Source: Terebella lapidaria
Taxonomy: Eukaryota > Annelida > Polychaeta > Terebellida > Terebellidae
DNA length: 64,000 nt
Direction of reading: 5' to 3'
Assembly (NCBI GenBank): GCA_949152475.1
Contig: OX424563.1
Coordinates: 4,809,001 to 4,873,000, forward strand
Part shown: positions 14,101 through 27,300 of the stretch, piece by piece
How positions within the stretch are numbered: the first letter of the stretch is position 1
How the letters are laid out: each line of letters opens with the position of its first letter
Translations under genes and position numbers: made by a program
Notes under the pieces: generated by a model
Seen by the model: the letters and a program-made list of their open reading frames with translations, nothing else
Databases searched by the model: none
Told to the model about the DNA's origin: nothing

Positions 14101-17100
14101 AACAAACCCGGTAAAGTAAGAGTCGTGTTCGACTGCTCAGCTAAATTTGAGAACATTTGCCTGAATGACACATTGCTCCAAGGCCCAGACTTGAACAACA
14201 GTCTACTAGGTGTACTACTGCGATTCCGGCGATTCCCAATCGCCATGATGTCCGACATTGAGGCAATGTTCTATCAGGTCCGTGTTTCGCCTCAACACAG
14301 AGATCTCCTCCGGTTCCTGTGGTGGGAAGGAGGAGAAGTTTCTAGGGAACCCAGGGTTTGTCGGATGAACGTGCACATTTTCGGCGCAAAGTCATCTCCC
14401 AGCTGCTGCTCATATGCTCTTCGGAGAACAGCCTTAGACAACCAGGTTGACAACCCTACAAAGGAGGCTATCCTCAACAACTTTTACATGGACGATTGCT
14501 TGGTGTCAGTCATGAATGAAGAAGAAGCTATGGCCCTACAGAGCTCACTGACCTCCACCCTGGCCAAGGGAGGATTCAGACTTACAAAATGGACTTCGAA
14601 TTCATCAGCAGTCTTAGAGAAAATCCCAGTTTCTGAGCGTGCAGTCGGTGTGCAGTCAGTGATCCTGAATGAAACTAACCATGAATTCCCAGTCGAACGT
14701 ACTCTTGGAGTTCGTTGGAATCTTCAGACGGACAGTTTTGGCTTTGATAACATAGAACGGGTTATCAAGGAGAAGACTGTCTCTCGCAGGAGCATCCTCT
14801 CGATCATGAGCTCCGTGTTTGATCCCTTAGGCCTGGTTTCGCCAGCAGTGCTTCCAGCGAAATGCATTCTGCAAGAATTGTGCCGTCTCCAACTTGGCTG
14901 GGATGATCCTGTGCCCACTAACCATCAGGAAAGGTGGCGAAATTGGCTTACGGAATTGCCGGTGTTGGCAAACTTCCAGATACCCCGTTCTCTCCTGGCT
15001 GTCGGCAAGCAGCTGGAGAGATTTCAGCTCCATCACTTCAGTGATGCCTCAGAGAAAGGTTACGGCTCCGCCAGCTACTTACGGGTCTCATATGTCGGAG
15101 GCTCAGTCACCTCGACTCTGGTCCTGGCGAAATCCCGAGTAACTCCACTGAAGGTCATAAGTATACCACGACTGGAACTCAACGCAGCTGCTCTGGCGGT
15201 CAGAATGGACAGCACCATCAGGAGGGAACTCCAACTGCCATTACAAGACTCCATCTTTTGGAGTGACAGCACGACTGTACTCAAGTACATCAGGAATGAT
15301 GACAAACGTTATCACACGTTTGTAGCCAACAGAGTTGCAGCCATCAGGGACGGATCAGATCCATCATCATGGAGATATGTGGAAAGTCAACAAAACCGGG
15401 CCGACTACTGCTCTCGGGGTCTGTCTCCCCACGCATTGATCAACAATTCAAGGTGGATTCAAGGCCCAAGCTTCTTACTGAATTCACCAGAATGTTGGCC
15501 CCAACTGAATGAACAACTGGAACCCCTCGCTTGCGATGACCCTGAAGTAAAAAAAGCCTCCTCTGCAGCTGTCATTGTCGACAAAGATTATGAAAAGTCC
15601 AAGGATTCAATCACTCAGCTACTAGAAAGGTTTTCCAGCTGGTTCGAACTGCTCCGGGCTGTGTCCTGGCTGCTTCGGGTCAAAACAACTCTCCAAAAAC
15701 GAGTCAACCATCAGAAGGATGACGGCTCCAAGGTTAACCTCAGCATGACCCCAATTACGGTCACAGAAATGTCAGCAGCAGAGCAAGTTGTCGTCAAACT
15801 TGTTCAAAACCAACATTACCAAGAAGAATTAACTTCCCTTCAAGGTTCAGGTAATGCTGTTCCAAAGAAGTCCAGCCTCGTGAAGCTTAACCCGGTGGTA
15901 GAGGACGGAATCTTGAAGGTCGGAGGGAGACTGTCTGCGCTGTATGATTCTGGGTACATCTCCAAGCCAAGTATCATGCCCAAGGATCATCATGTGACCA
16001 CTCTGCTGATCCGTCACTTCCATCACCTGTGTGGTCACTCGGGAAGAGAATATGTCTTGTCCCTTCTCAGGAGGAAATTTTGGGTTATCCATGGGAACTC
16101 TGCAGTGAGAAGTGTCATTTCTAGATGCGTTAAGTGTAGGAAAGTCTCTGGAAAGGTTGGTGAGCAGAAGATGGCGGACATCCCTGATGTTCGTCTTGGA
16201 GTACTAGAAGCTCCCTTCACCAGAGCGGGGATTGACTTCTTCGGCCCATTCCTCGTGAAAAGAGGGAGAGCACGAGCCAAGAGATACGCTCTCCTGATCA
16301 CTTGCCTCACTACCCGCGCGGTGCACCTGGAGGTGACATTTGACCTGTCGACAGACTCTTTCCTTAACGCACTCAACAGATTCATCTCACGTCGCGGAAA
16401 ACCAAAGATCATTTGCTCGGACAATGGCGGATCATTTGTCAAGGCTGAGAAGGAAATAAGACAAGGAATAGCCCTGTGGAACCAGAGAGCTATTCACACA
16501 CACCTACTTCAAAAGAGCATCGATTGGCGCTTTAACACGCCTCTAGCATCACACCACGGAGGAGTTTGGGAAAGGTGCATTAGGACGGCACGGAAGATAT
16601 TGGCATCCATCCTCACAGAACAGGTACTGGATGACGAAGGCTTACAAACTCTTCTCTGCGAAACTGAGTCAATTATGAATGGCCGACCACTCATCAGCCA
16701 GAGCAACGACCCGACTGATTCGGAGGCACTCACTCCAGCACACTTACTGCTCTTTCAAGCGGACTCAGTCAAGCTTCCAATGGATGTGTTCTCGACCACG
16801 GACCTGTATCGAAGACGCTGGCGACAGATCCAACACCTTGCCAATGTGTTCTGGCGTCGGTGGATAAGGTCCTACTTGCCGCTCTTACAGAAGCGATCGA
16901 AGTGGACATCGCAACGAAGGAACTTACAAGTGGGCGACCTGGTCCTATTTGTCGACCCTTCGGTGTCGAGAAATGTTTGGCCCCTTGCTCGTGTCACGGA
17001 AGTATTTCCAGGCAGTGATGGGTTGGTGCGGCAAGTTGAGGTCCGCACAAAGACGGGAAGTTATCGCCGTCCAATCGACAAACTGGTTCTGCTTGAAGGT

Positions 17101-20100
17101 GTTATAGACAATTGAACTAACTCTTGATATTTGTTTAATTTGGTTTCGCAGTGTTGCGATTTGGTTTTGGGTAGAGTAACTCCCCAAAAGGGGCGGGGTG
17201 TAAACGCCAGAGTTAACTATATCAAGTAAAGGCCCTGTCGTGGGATTCAATGTATAATTTCATAACGTACCCGTAATTTACATTTTGCTCGTTTTTCTAG
17301 GTGTCTTTATGATAATGCGCCATCTGGCGAATATTGTAAGAATGAATTTGCCCAATGTTTACGTGACGAATTTCAAGAAATTATGTTCTCAGCCGAAGTT
17401 TGCTATAAAGTTTGCTATCAAGTTTTCATAGTATTTTGCCCCCAAATTGTGTTGTAAGTGTCAAAGGTTTGAATATAACGTATTTCAGCTCGGTTGTATA
17501 GCTGAACTATAGCTCAACGGTATTTTTTGGTGAATATCACATGTTCGTCAATTATCGCCCACCCACTCATACTGTGTCCCCGGTAAAATTTATATCACAT
17601 GTAGGTATTCTTGGTGTACTCTTGTAGCTTAATATATCATAAACTGGTTTGCATTCAGGTTAAATTAGAATTTCTATGTGTTCAGTAATTTATCCAATTT
17701 ATCTTATTCTGGAACCAAAATTTGTTGTTATTTTAAAGTCACATCTAATTCTATATATTCTCAGTATACAAAATCATTTGTCAGGCTACACTACATTATT
17801 GTTACAAGTATTAGGTATTTTCAATGCTGACTGTACTGTCAGTATAAGTATCATTAATTTCAGCCTCAAAGTTGCAAATTCATAAGATTTGGGTCTGGTA
17901 TTGTGAGCTTTAGGCCTGTCTCAAGGTAACAAATGTTAATAGTGGCCAGGCATAAATGTATAACAATATAATATACATTTTATTTTAATATCAATATTTT
18001 TTCATTCTGTATTCCAGAAACCACGGTTTCACGGTTTCACCAGTTCAAAGTGTCGATGAAATAAAGACTTGCATCAAGACGTGCGTTTGATTTCCGGGGC
18101 TACCACTACTACTACTATAGCTGTGACACCACAGTGAGATAAAACAAAAATGACAGGGAAACTCATGAACCCCAAAAAATGGCCATTAGGAGGTGAAATC
18201 AGGTGTTCCGGAAAGAGTGAGCATTTCCTGCCCCACTAGTGGCACCCGTCATGAATTCCCCAAAATTAACATGAAAATAGATCTAGTTGCATGGCAGACA
18301 TGGATTTGCTGTATTTATCAACCAGATCATGATGACGTCCATATAATTTCTTGAACGCAGCTATAAGTCTTGGTAAAACATATCCTTGTCGCAGCTGTTT
18401 AGAGAGTAGCTGGGCACTTCGATAGACAAAGTCCTCGTATTTGCAACTAGCTCTGGAATAGCGTATAAGTTGAGAAACAAACACACCATATGCCAGTGAC
18501 ATGGAATGTTGCTGCTTAGAAAAGGGAAATTGACTATGGAAAAATTGAAATCATCACGTTTGTCATATAATCTAGTTGACAGGTTAGAATCATTATCAAT
18601 CTCCAACCTCAGGTCTAGATAGTTGGAAAAATTAGCGGAGTCTGTAGTATCCTTAATTTCAAGTTCCTGAGGATATATGACATCCAAATAATCACCAAAC
18701 TTGGGATTATTTAGCGACACTACATCATCTATGTATCGGAAAGTGAAATTAAAATTACATGTTTCTTAGAACCTCCTCGTTGTAAATGTTGGATAAAATC
18801 TGATTCATATGAGTATAAGAACAGGTCTGCCAATAATGGTGCACAGTTTGTACCCATGGGAATACCAATAGTTTTCGAAATATTCGACCACCAAATTCCA
18901 CAAAAATATTATCAATCAGAAAATTAACCATATTTACCACATCTATTTCAGTATATTTGTATGGGGCATCAGAGTCGCCTTTAACATTATAAGCGGTATT
19001 ATATTTAACTACAATATAGTGGTACCGACGTTGTCCCTTTTTAGAGAAAAATGAAATATTGATTAGTTTTTTAAGCTGAGACTTCAGCTCAGAATGAGGT
19101 ATAGTTGTGTACAAAGTGGAGAAATCAAGTGTTTTGATAGACGTTACTTTTGAAAGTGTGTGAGCATGTAGATATTCCAATAAAGATTTGGAATTTTTTA
19201 ATATCCACATTTGGTTTATACCACTTCTAGAATAGATGGTTTCAGAGTACTTTTGGAGACCCTGTTTAATTTTAGACAATATAACAGTTAAAGGGTATAT
19301 ATCACGAAAATTGGAAATTGGTTTTTGTTGTGTACGTGAAAGCACTATTTGAACCGAACAGAATGGTTTTTACAGCATATTGATATCATGATTCCTTCCA
19401 AAGTTATGACACTTTAAACATGTACATATTTACAGAATCTGACAACAGAGTCTGACAGCTAATTAATATGCAAATGAGATGTATGACGTCATTGACAGAC
19501 TGTTTTTTAATTAGGCATTTTTAAATGGAATAATGAGACCGTTTGTATCCATATTTGTTCACCAAAACCCATTTTTTATGCCTTTTAGTTAGAATAATCA
19601 GTGATTTCAAGGAATTCGCGGTTGCCATGGCTACCATTGGTCTGGCTGGGCTCTTAGCAACCATGGTTGCTAAGGTCAATATCTAATTAAAAACAAGATA
19701 TACATGTGTGAAACCATTTCAGACAATATAGTAATGACAATATATTGAGGAATATATCATCAAAATGTCTGAACACAACCCTTAGCAACCAATACAGGCT
19801 GGGAAACCAGTAGTAATGGTACCATTAATTTGTAATGGCTCTAAACGTTGGTGATTTCTCAGGGCTGTATCGGTTGCTAAGGTGTGTTTTTCATGTATTT
19901 GTTGATCAATTCCACAAAATACCCTGTTATCTAAATTGGTTTGATACTTTCATGTCATGTTTTAACTTGAATACCAGCCTTAGCAACCTGGTTGCTAAGG
20001 GCCAAATCAGCCCATTGGTTGCCATGACAACCAAAATTTATATACACTCACTGATTATTCCTACTAAACGTTATTTCTGATGAGTTTCGGTGACCAAATA

Positions 20101-23100
20101 TGAGCTTAAATGCCTAATTGTGACACGTTAAATCGCCTAATTAAAAAGCAAGCTGTCAATTCATAGTTCCGATGATACATAAGCCCCGCCCACTTCCATA
20201 TTTACTACCCAATCAAAAGACGTCAAAAAACGCGCCAAAACGTAAAAGTCCCACAAACAAAACCGGCGTGTTTAACAGCCCAACCTCTTGAGTGAAGTGG
20301 GATGATAGTGTACTTCTGATGCACTCATGGCCAAGTAAAGCCAAATAAGTTAAATATTTGAGCTTACAATATATTCTCCATCCCCTTATGAGTATAGACA
20401 TGTGAAATATGGTGTATTATTTTACAAAACGAATGTGTAAACAGAAGCAAGCAAAAGTTACATTATTCCCGACTTGCTCAAGCAAAAGCACATGGTATGT
20501 TTGTGGGACTTTTCCTGTGGTTGCCAAGGGGGCGTGGCCTGTTGGGATGTCGTCGGAACTATGAATGACGTCACACATCTTATTTGCATATTAATTAGCC
20601 GACAGATTTTTCAAGACTGTCTGGAGAAATTTGCCGGATTTTCAATATTAAAATAGCTATAACTTTTTAACAAATCGAGATATCAACATTCTGTAAAGAC
20701 TGTTCTACTCAGCTCAACGAGTGGCTTCAAATAAGCTGATGTCATATTTTCGTGATATATACCCTTTAATATTTTAGAAAGGGCTTTGGTAGAACATGAT
20801 GCTGAACCTAAAATATATCTTTGTTTATGTGGATTTTTGTGCAACTTTGGGATCCAATATAAGTTTGGTAGATTAGAATCTTTACATGAGGTAGTAATAC
20901 CAAACGAATGCAATACAGACGCATGATTTGATAAGATATCCTGTTTGGGCACGGTAATGGCTTGGTATGTACTATTGGAATTATTATTGTTGGCAATACC
21001 CAGTTCGTCAAACAGACACTGTATATAGTATGCTTTACAAACAAAAACAACATTATTAGAAGCTTTATCTGCAGGGACAATGACGAACCTTTCTTGAAGT
21101 TATTCAAGACCCGTTAGATGAGTCTGAGTCTGTCACATTCACCCATTTACAACTGTGCACTGTATATTTCAACAAAACAACTAATCTCCTGTCCAAGTCA
21201 GAGACAATTTTATGGTCATCTCTTGTGATTTTTGCCACTCAGTAATGCAACAAAGTCGAATATCTCGAGACCTGATCAATATTTCTGAAAACATGCCGCC
21301 GGTTTTTAACACATCAGACTAGACTCTATATGGTTCGTTTCTGATTCCAGCGTCCATTGCTCGGGTTAGATCACAGTAACAAACAGTTCCAATCTTCCAG
21401 GTGGTGAAATCATTTAGAGAAGCTATTAAACCATGACATCGTGATTTATGTTATATTTCCATAGATAGAAACTTACCGTATTCCCTCGCCTGTTTGGCGC
21501 CACGATGGGGGACAATAAGCCGACCCCGTGTATAAATCTAACCGACAGTCTATACTCATGGTTCTTATAATACAATCGATCACCAAAACTGAAAAGCTTG
21601 ACATCCAAAAAAAATGTGGTCCTTTGGACTGTGAATGTCAATATATCTAAGTACCTGCTGCCTGATATGCAAGTAAGATAATATGAAATTTGTGAATTAT
21701 CAGAAATGTACAGCACTTGATGCAACTATATATAATATAATAGTTAGTTTGATTAAGTTTGCCAATCAGATTATCTATAACTATACCGTATTTGCGAGAC
21801 ATGTATGGATACACCACACGCATTCCTTGTGGTTCTGTTAACAGCACAGCCATGCATTGACTTCAGTGTTGTGGTGGAACAGAATTTATTCAGGGCATGT
21901 CCATCAGATAAACGCTGCCCCCGCCACAATAGTGAAGGCTTGTTGCCTCACAATGAGCCTCGCAGTCAATGACAGAGCCACATCGAGATGTGCCGAAAAC
22001 CTGAGAAGACCAACCAATTATACTTGGCACAATAATGATCTGAATTGCCGAGTGGCTCTTCGCCAGTTTGCTTACTCCACTTTCATGGTATACAATTTCT
22101 TGCCAATCACACACTGGACCCAGGAACTGCAAAATGGCGAGTGGCTGGCCAATCGAATTCAAGAAACATGTCATAAAGCGTCAACACTGATATGTTCGAA
22201 ATGCTTTTTTCCAGGTGGTTATTTTACAAAAAAAAAAATGCGAGTCAGTTCTCAGCGAATATGTCGAGCTTGGTTGTGGTTGATTTGTCGTCACGCGAAT
22301 GTTGTAGTAAGCTATAATACGAATGGCTTGCGTTCCTACTTCAATTCAATACTTCAGATAGAAAAACATGACAAAATCAGTTCTGAAAAAGGAATATTGA
22401 CTGTCTAAATAATACGTGCATATAAGCCTTGATATCAATTTCCAACTGCTCACAAGGTGGGTGTGATAGGATGATCTGATCCCATGCGCTTGTTTCCGCG
22501 TCACTCAGACACTCTAACAACGAGTCTTGCACCTCGAGTGCGAATCAAGTTGATCAACCAATTTATGACGACTATTATTAAATGTCAAAGCAATATTGCC
22601 CGAATGACTTGGGTTATTGGTGCCAGCTTGAAAGGCGTCCAGTCCCAAGTCTGCCTTTCAAATAAGGTAAAACGGCGGATGTGACGTCGTGTCGCTCGGG
22701 AGAAACATATTGAATCCGGGTCCTTGGGAGGCCGTAATATCGTGGCCCTTAGGGGACGAGAAACCCGCACTTGTGGGTGCATCAGAACGCGAGATGACTC
22801 GGCGACAACGACAAAAGACGCGGTTATTGCGAAGTCGTGTTCTATTGATGTACGGGTGTGTCCCAGGACTGGTTAATGGGATGACGTCGCTTGTCAAACT
22901 CCTACTGATTATCAGCTTGTAAAGTGGCTTTATTGATTAGCTCCAGTCACGGACCTGTCGGGATCTACCGGGGCGACACCTAGCGAGTGTCCCACTACTA
23001 AACACCGCCTAAACATTAGACGCGTTATTGACAATTAAGTGGGAGTAGTGTCTGCTCGTGTTCGAGTTGTTTTAATTGATTTTCCCGCGATAAAAATCTG

Positions 23101-24296
23101 CACCACTCGGATCGGATGTAAAGGAGGGGAAACAATTGGAAGTGTGTGGAGTGTAGCGAGTGAAAGCGGCACCCATCTCCTCGACACTTCAGCTCTCTAA
23201 CAGCCAGAACATCAGTGTCTTTGATCTAGAAAACCGAGACAGAACCGGTCCCAGAAAATAGTCCATTTTACATTTGTAAAGCTGCACTTGCACCGTCCAA
23301 TTCGGTGTATAAATAATTTTTCCCAACCAATTCATACACATCAGAGACCCTGGATTTCTGTACACATGCATATAATATTAGTCAAATAACTACTATACTA
23401 GGCTACTCTAAATGACAATTTAAAAATCCACAGAAAGAATAGTGCATCACATCAAGAGGGCTTTGGGCTCTAGCTTGTAACTGTTTTCACTCGGATTAAC
23501 CAATAATTGCATAGTAAGTGCAGCGTATTTTCAACGCTATTCCAGAAGTAGCACGTGCACTGATCGTCGATTCAAGTGCTGGTAACGGCAATGTTCCTCC
23601 TAACCACGGATTCAAGTTCCTATAACTAGCCTATGTATGAAACTGTCCGGTTTTATTAGGTTGAACGAGTCTGACCGTTGTCATAACACCAACTATCTAT
23701 AATTCATGTTTGTATTGTTCCCTGCTGCCCAAGTTTCCCCCGTTTGTGCCCTTCGTCAGGAAACCTTATCCTTCCACGGACTGGGGCCCAGCTCCTCTCG
23801 TGCTCAGCTCGCCTGCTGCTGCCATAGTCACGTGAAACTGGCGTATAATAGAACAAAATATAACACCTGAATTAGTCGTATAATCCAGACGATATTGGAT
23901 ACGAGCTAATATTTATGAGAGATGAGGGGGCAGCCTCATTCCCGGCTCTCGCGTCTCAAGATGATGATAAATTCGTGTTCACGAGAAATATGATACCCCA
24001 TACACTCTACCCCCCCCCCCCCCCTCCCTCTCCCTGGAGTCACATCACCGTGTCTTCTCCAGACCCATCCCCGACCAAATCACCGGTTCTCCACCACGTG
24101 TGTCCCCGGGCGCGGGACAGTGCGTCGTGGCGCCGTGGCGGCTTCTCAGTACAGACGCTCGGTCGGACACACGTCAAACCTCGCTCACTGACACTCGGAG
24201 AGGGGACTTCGGGCTCGGACCGGTGATAATTTGCCAGTTGTTGCTTTGTTATGCAATATTTTATCACCTGAGGAGCGCGATGCTGTGCTCGTGTCT

Positions 24297-24336
<40 letters not shown>

Positions 24337-27300
24337 CTCGTCTAGCGAAGATCAAGGGGGATCATTGCAAAGCAAAGTATCCCAGCCTCTGCGGGAAATT
24401 AAAAATTCATGGGCTGGCTGGTTTCACGGGCGTAATATTGCATAAGGTTATATAATTAGTCATACTAAGTGCTGTAAGACGATAGAAAATACTGGAGAGA
24501 TGACACTGTGTCAGGATGGCGGTCATATTATAGGTCTACACGAAACTTCTCGTCGTGTGTGCTTCTCTTTTACAACAATCAACTCTTCTCTTCTACCTGT
24601 AGATGTATGATATCATTAATGCACCAGTTTCACTCTGAGTACATGAAGATGGAAGATATAGGTTATTCTTCCACAGGTCTACATTAGCCCAGTATAGTTT
24701 CATACAGGTGAGATAATGTCGTTCATGTCCACTGTACGTCAGGTGTACCGCCTGCAACGACATTTTACCATCAATACAGCAAAGTAAATATTTCAATGAC
24801 TCGATGAACACACGTATAAACTTTCACATCTGAAATCACACTAGCGTTATTAGGGGGTATAGGCTACACTGTGCAAAATATAACTGTTTATACTCTTCAT
24901 TCCTTGAGACAACTATACGATTACAAACCACCGATTGCACCAAAGTTACATCCGAAACAATCCGATAGGTGTACATATAAGGCAAAATTAAACCAAATTT
25001 GAATCCATAACAAACCCCGTGGGATAGGTTTATGTCAATATCAAACCAATTTTAAATCCAAAACAAACCCCGCGGGATAGATGTATTACAAAATTAAACC
25101 AATTTTTATCCAAAACAAGACAATCAGAGATTGCAGACCCTTGTCCCACTGATTTAGTCAGTGTACAAGTTGAACAAATTCTTCACGCAGCATAACTTGT
25201 TTGCCGACTTTTTCTGTTTGCTACTGACCAAAAATAATCGTTCATAAGAAACATGCCAATTTTCAAGTGATTTCACGCATTTGTAAAAAGTTGTGACGTT
25301 TTGATCTTTTTTTAAATTTTACGTTAACGAAGTATATTGAAAATCTGGGACTCAAGACCTTCCTTATTGGTGTATGATCCAGAGGGGGTCATCATTATCA
25401 CAAGGGGGCGGGTCGGGGGTAGGCGGGCAAATTACCGCTCTTTTTTCTCAACGCTAATTTTATATGGACTATAATTCAGCAAACCAATCAGGATCGAGTA
25501 TCTTGATGGTTTTACTGCCCCTCGACTATCGGACAAATTGTGTTTCCTTAAATATGACAAATTTCATAGGTCCCAAGAGCTTCACAGAAGATACAATACC
25601 AAACTGTTTATGTGAAATAATATACCAAACATAAGTAATATGAAGAATGAAAAAAATGGATGACCGAATCCAATTTGGCCTCCGAAATCCAAGGTGGCTG
25701 TCAATATTCAATGATTTTTCCCATTTTGGAAAATGACCAGTCCAACTGACTGGGTGAAATCAAGTGCTTTGTGCAGTTTTTTTAAAGATATAGATATATC
25801 TGATGAATATTGCAGCATGGTAGCAGTTAGAGTAAAGTGGCTCTACGGTGTAACAAGCTCTTGACCATATTTCATGTCGAAAAAAAAATCGAGAAAATAA
25901 TAATTTTCATTATTTTGGAATTCCAGATCTTCTACATGTGTGTACACATCAAGATATATATATGGGCCAACTGTGCTACTAAGTATTCACAGCTTCAAAG
26001 AGTTGTGTAGACAAACCATTCAATCCAAAATAACTGCAAAAAATCCAAGATGGCCGGATATCTGCCACTTGATGGGGAGGAGGACAATTGTACTATACAT
26101 ATTTACGAGAGTTTTATATCTCTGGAATATACTTCACCACGATAGCAGTACGGATCAATATCGTTATGGTTGTACAGCGTCTTGATCAGGGTTGTGTCAG
26201 CAAATGCGTTTGGTGATCCTAATTTTGCACTATTCCCAATATATGGATTAACAGGAGTGCACAAAAGATTGTACTTTTATTTTATGCAACCAAAAACATA
26301 TTCATTCGACATCATCAGTTAGGAAAATACTCATGGCCTCAAGAATGATTGCCCACCAGTATGTCTCACATAAATAAATGAATTTTCCATTGTGAATGGA
26401 ATACAACATACATATAATTTTCGGTGAACCGTGAAATACTGAGTCAAACCAGGCTACATGATTTCACACAGGGTATGATACAAAGCGTGAATAATTAAGA
26501 CAAGTAGTCCCACACTTGTATTTATCTAGACATAATGCAACTTGCTTTTCATACTGAAACTGTTTTGCAGTCATCGCGGATCGAAACTTATACGTTCTTT
26601 TGGGTGAAGTATAAATGCATTTAAAACAAGGGTACATGATACCAGATAATTGCCGTCATGGGTATAACAAAATAACGTTGGTCATCTGAAAACTATCGTC
26701 GTTGTGACGTTGTGGTCCATCCTATACCATACAAAATGTTCCCATACTTAATGATAACAAAATATAACTGTAGACATACACACATTGATTCCTTCAAGCA
26801 TGATTTTCTAAGCATGAAGCTCGTCTTCTTCGCCATACCCCTCCTGCATCGGACCTAGATTGTTGTCTCCAATGGCTGGCTGATTGGCACAAAAATCCCT
26901 CAATCTGTATGTTTCAGTGTATTTTACAATAGTCAACAGACATCCATAGTAGTATGGTGGTTCGTAGTTTTTAGAATATTTGCATAATAATAATTTGTCA
27001 AAAATCACATATCTATACCTCGGACTGCTTGGCCACTGTATTATAATTATTCAGATCCATTATCTTCCTTTCCAACTGGAATACAAAAATTTGGCTAATA
27101 ATATCATATAAATGAAATACCAGCATACAATCAGCATTTGCAAGATCTTCTCTTTACATTCTTCACATTCAAACTGATCTAACACACCCTCATTCCCGGA
27201 CATCCTTTGGCTGTTGGTCAAACTGTGAAAGCGCCACTTTTGTGTGTATGAAATCCGTGACACGAACATCTGCACCTGTTTGTCCACCCTGAAGTTCCTG

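Larger units (their letters stand above)
10500..18133 (+). mobile_element. BEL/Pao LTR retrotransposon, looks whole
   Basis: A 7.6 kb element bounded by two 935 bp LTRs (10500-11434 and 17199-18133), both starting TGTAAACG and ending CACCACA. It is flanked by the 5 bp duplication 'gtgag' (10495-10499, 18134-18138), the size expected for BEL/Pao. A purine-rich tract sits just before the 3' LTR. By eye the LTRs differ at about three positions, so the insertion is evolutionarily recent. One long open frame occupies 11473-17115. No envelope gene is seen. The element lies antisense to the host NCS gene, inside its first intron and inside a Penelope-like element. Copy B at 43.6 kb shows the site before insertion. 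Confidence 0.95.
18139..21150 (-). mobile_element. Penelope-like retroelement, copy A, interrupted and decayed
   Basis: Minus-strand reverse-transcriptase element. Reading from the high coordinate: '[17 protein letters not shown]' (about 21085-21035), '[12 protein letters not shown]' (about 20860-20825), then after the inserted DNA element 'YSRSGVNQMW'-like residues, '[13 protein letters not shown]' (about 19120-19085), the 'IGIPMGTN' box (about 18875-18850), the catalytic 'RYIDDV' (about 18740-18725) and a conserved C-terminal part ending near 18290. These boxes resemble Penelope-like reverse transcriptases; no GIY-YIG endonuclease was seen, so the exact class is uncertain. At least two frameshifts are visible by comparison within the family: one between the IPMGTN box and the upstream frame, and one near 18500 where copy B has an extra base. 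The 5' limit near 21.15 kb is approximate. The 3' end continues at 10389-10499. Confidence 0.75.

Noticed and set aside
12607-17250. Many minus-strand and offset frames of 60-135 codons
   Set aside because: Shadows of the long BEL/Pao polyprotein frame.
18755-19345. Treating this frame as a separate host gene
   Set aside because: Its residues are the reverse-transcriptase core of the Penelope-like element; its apparent start lies inside the inserted foldback element.
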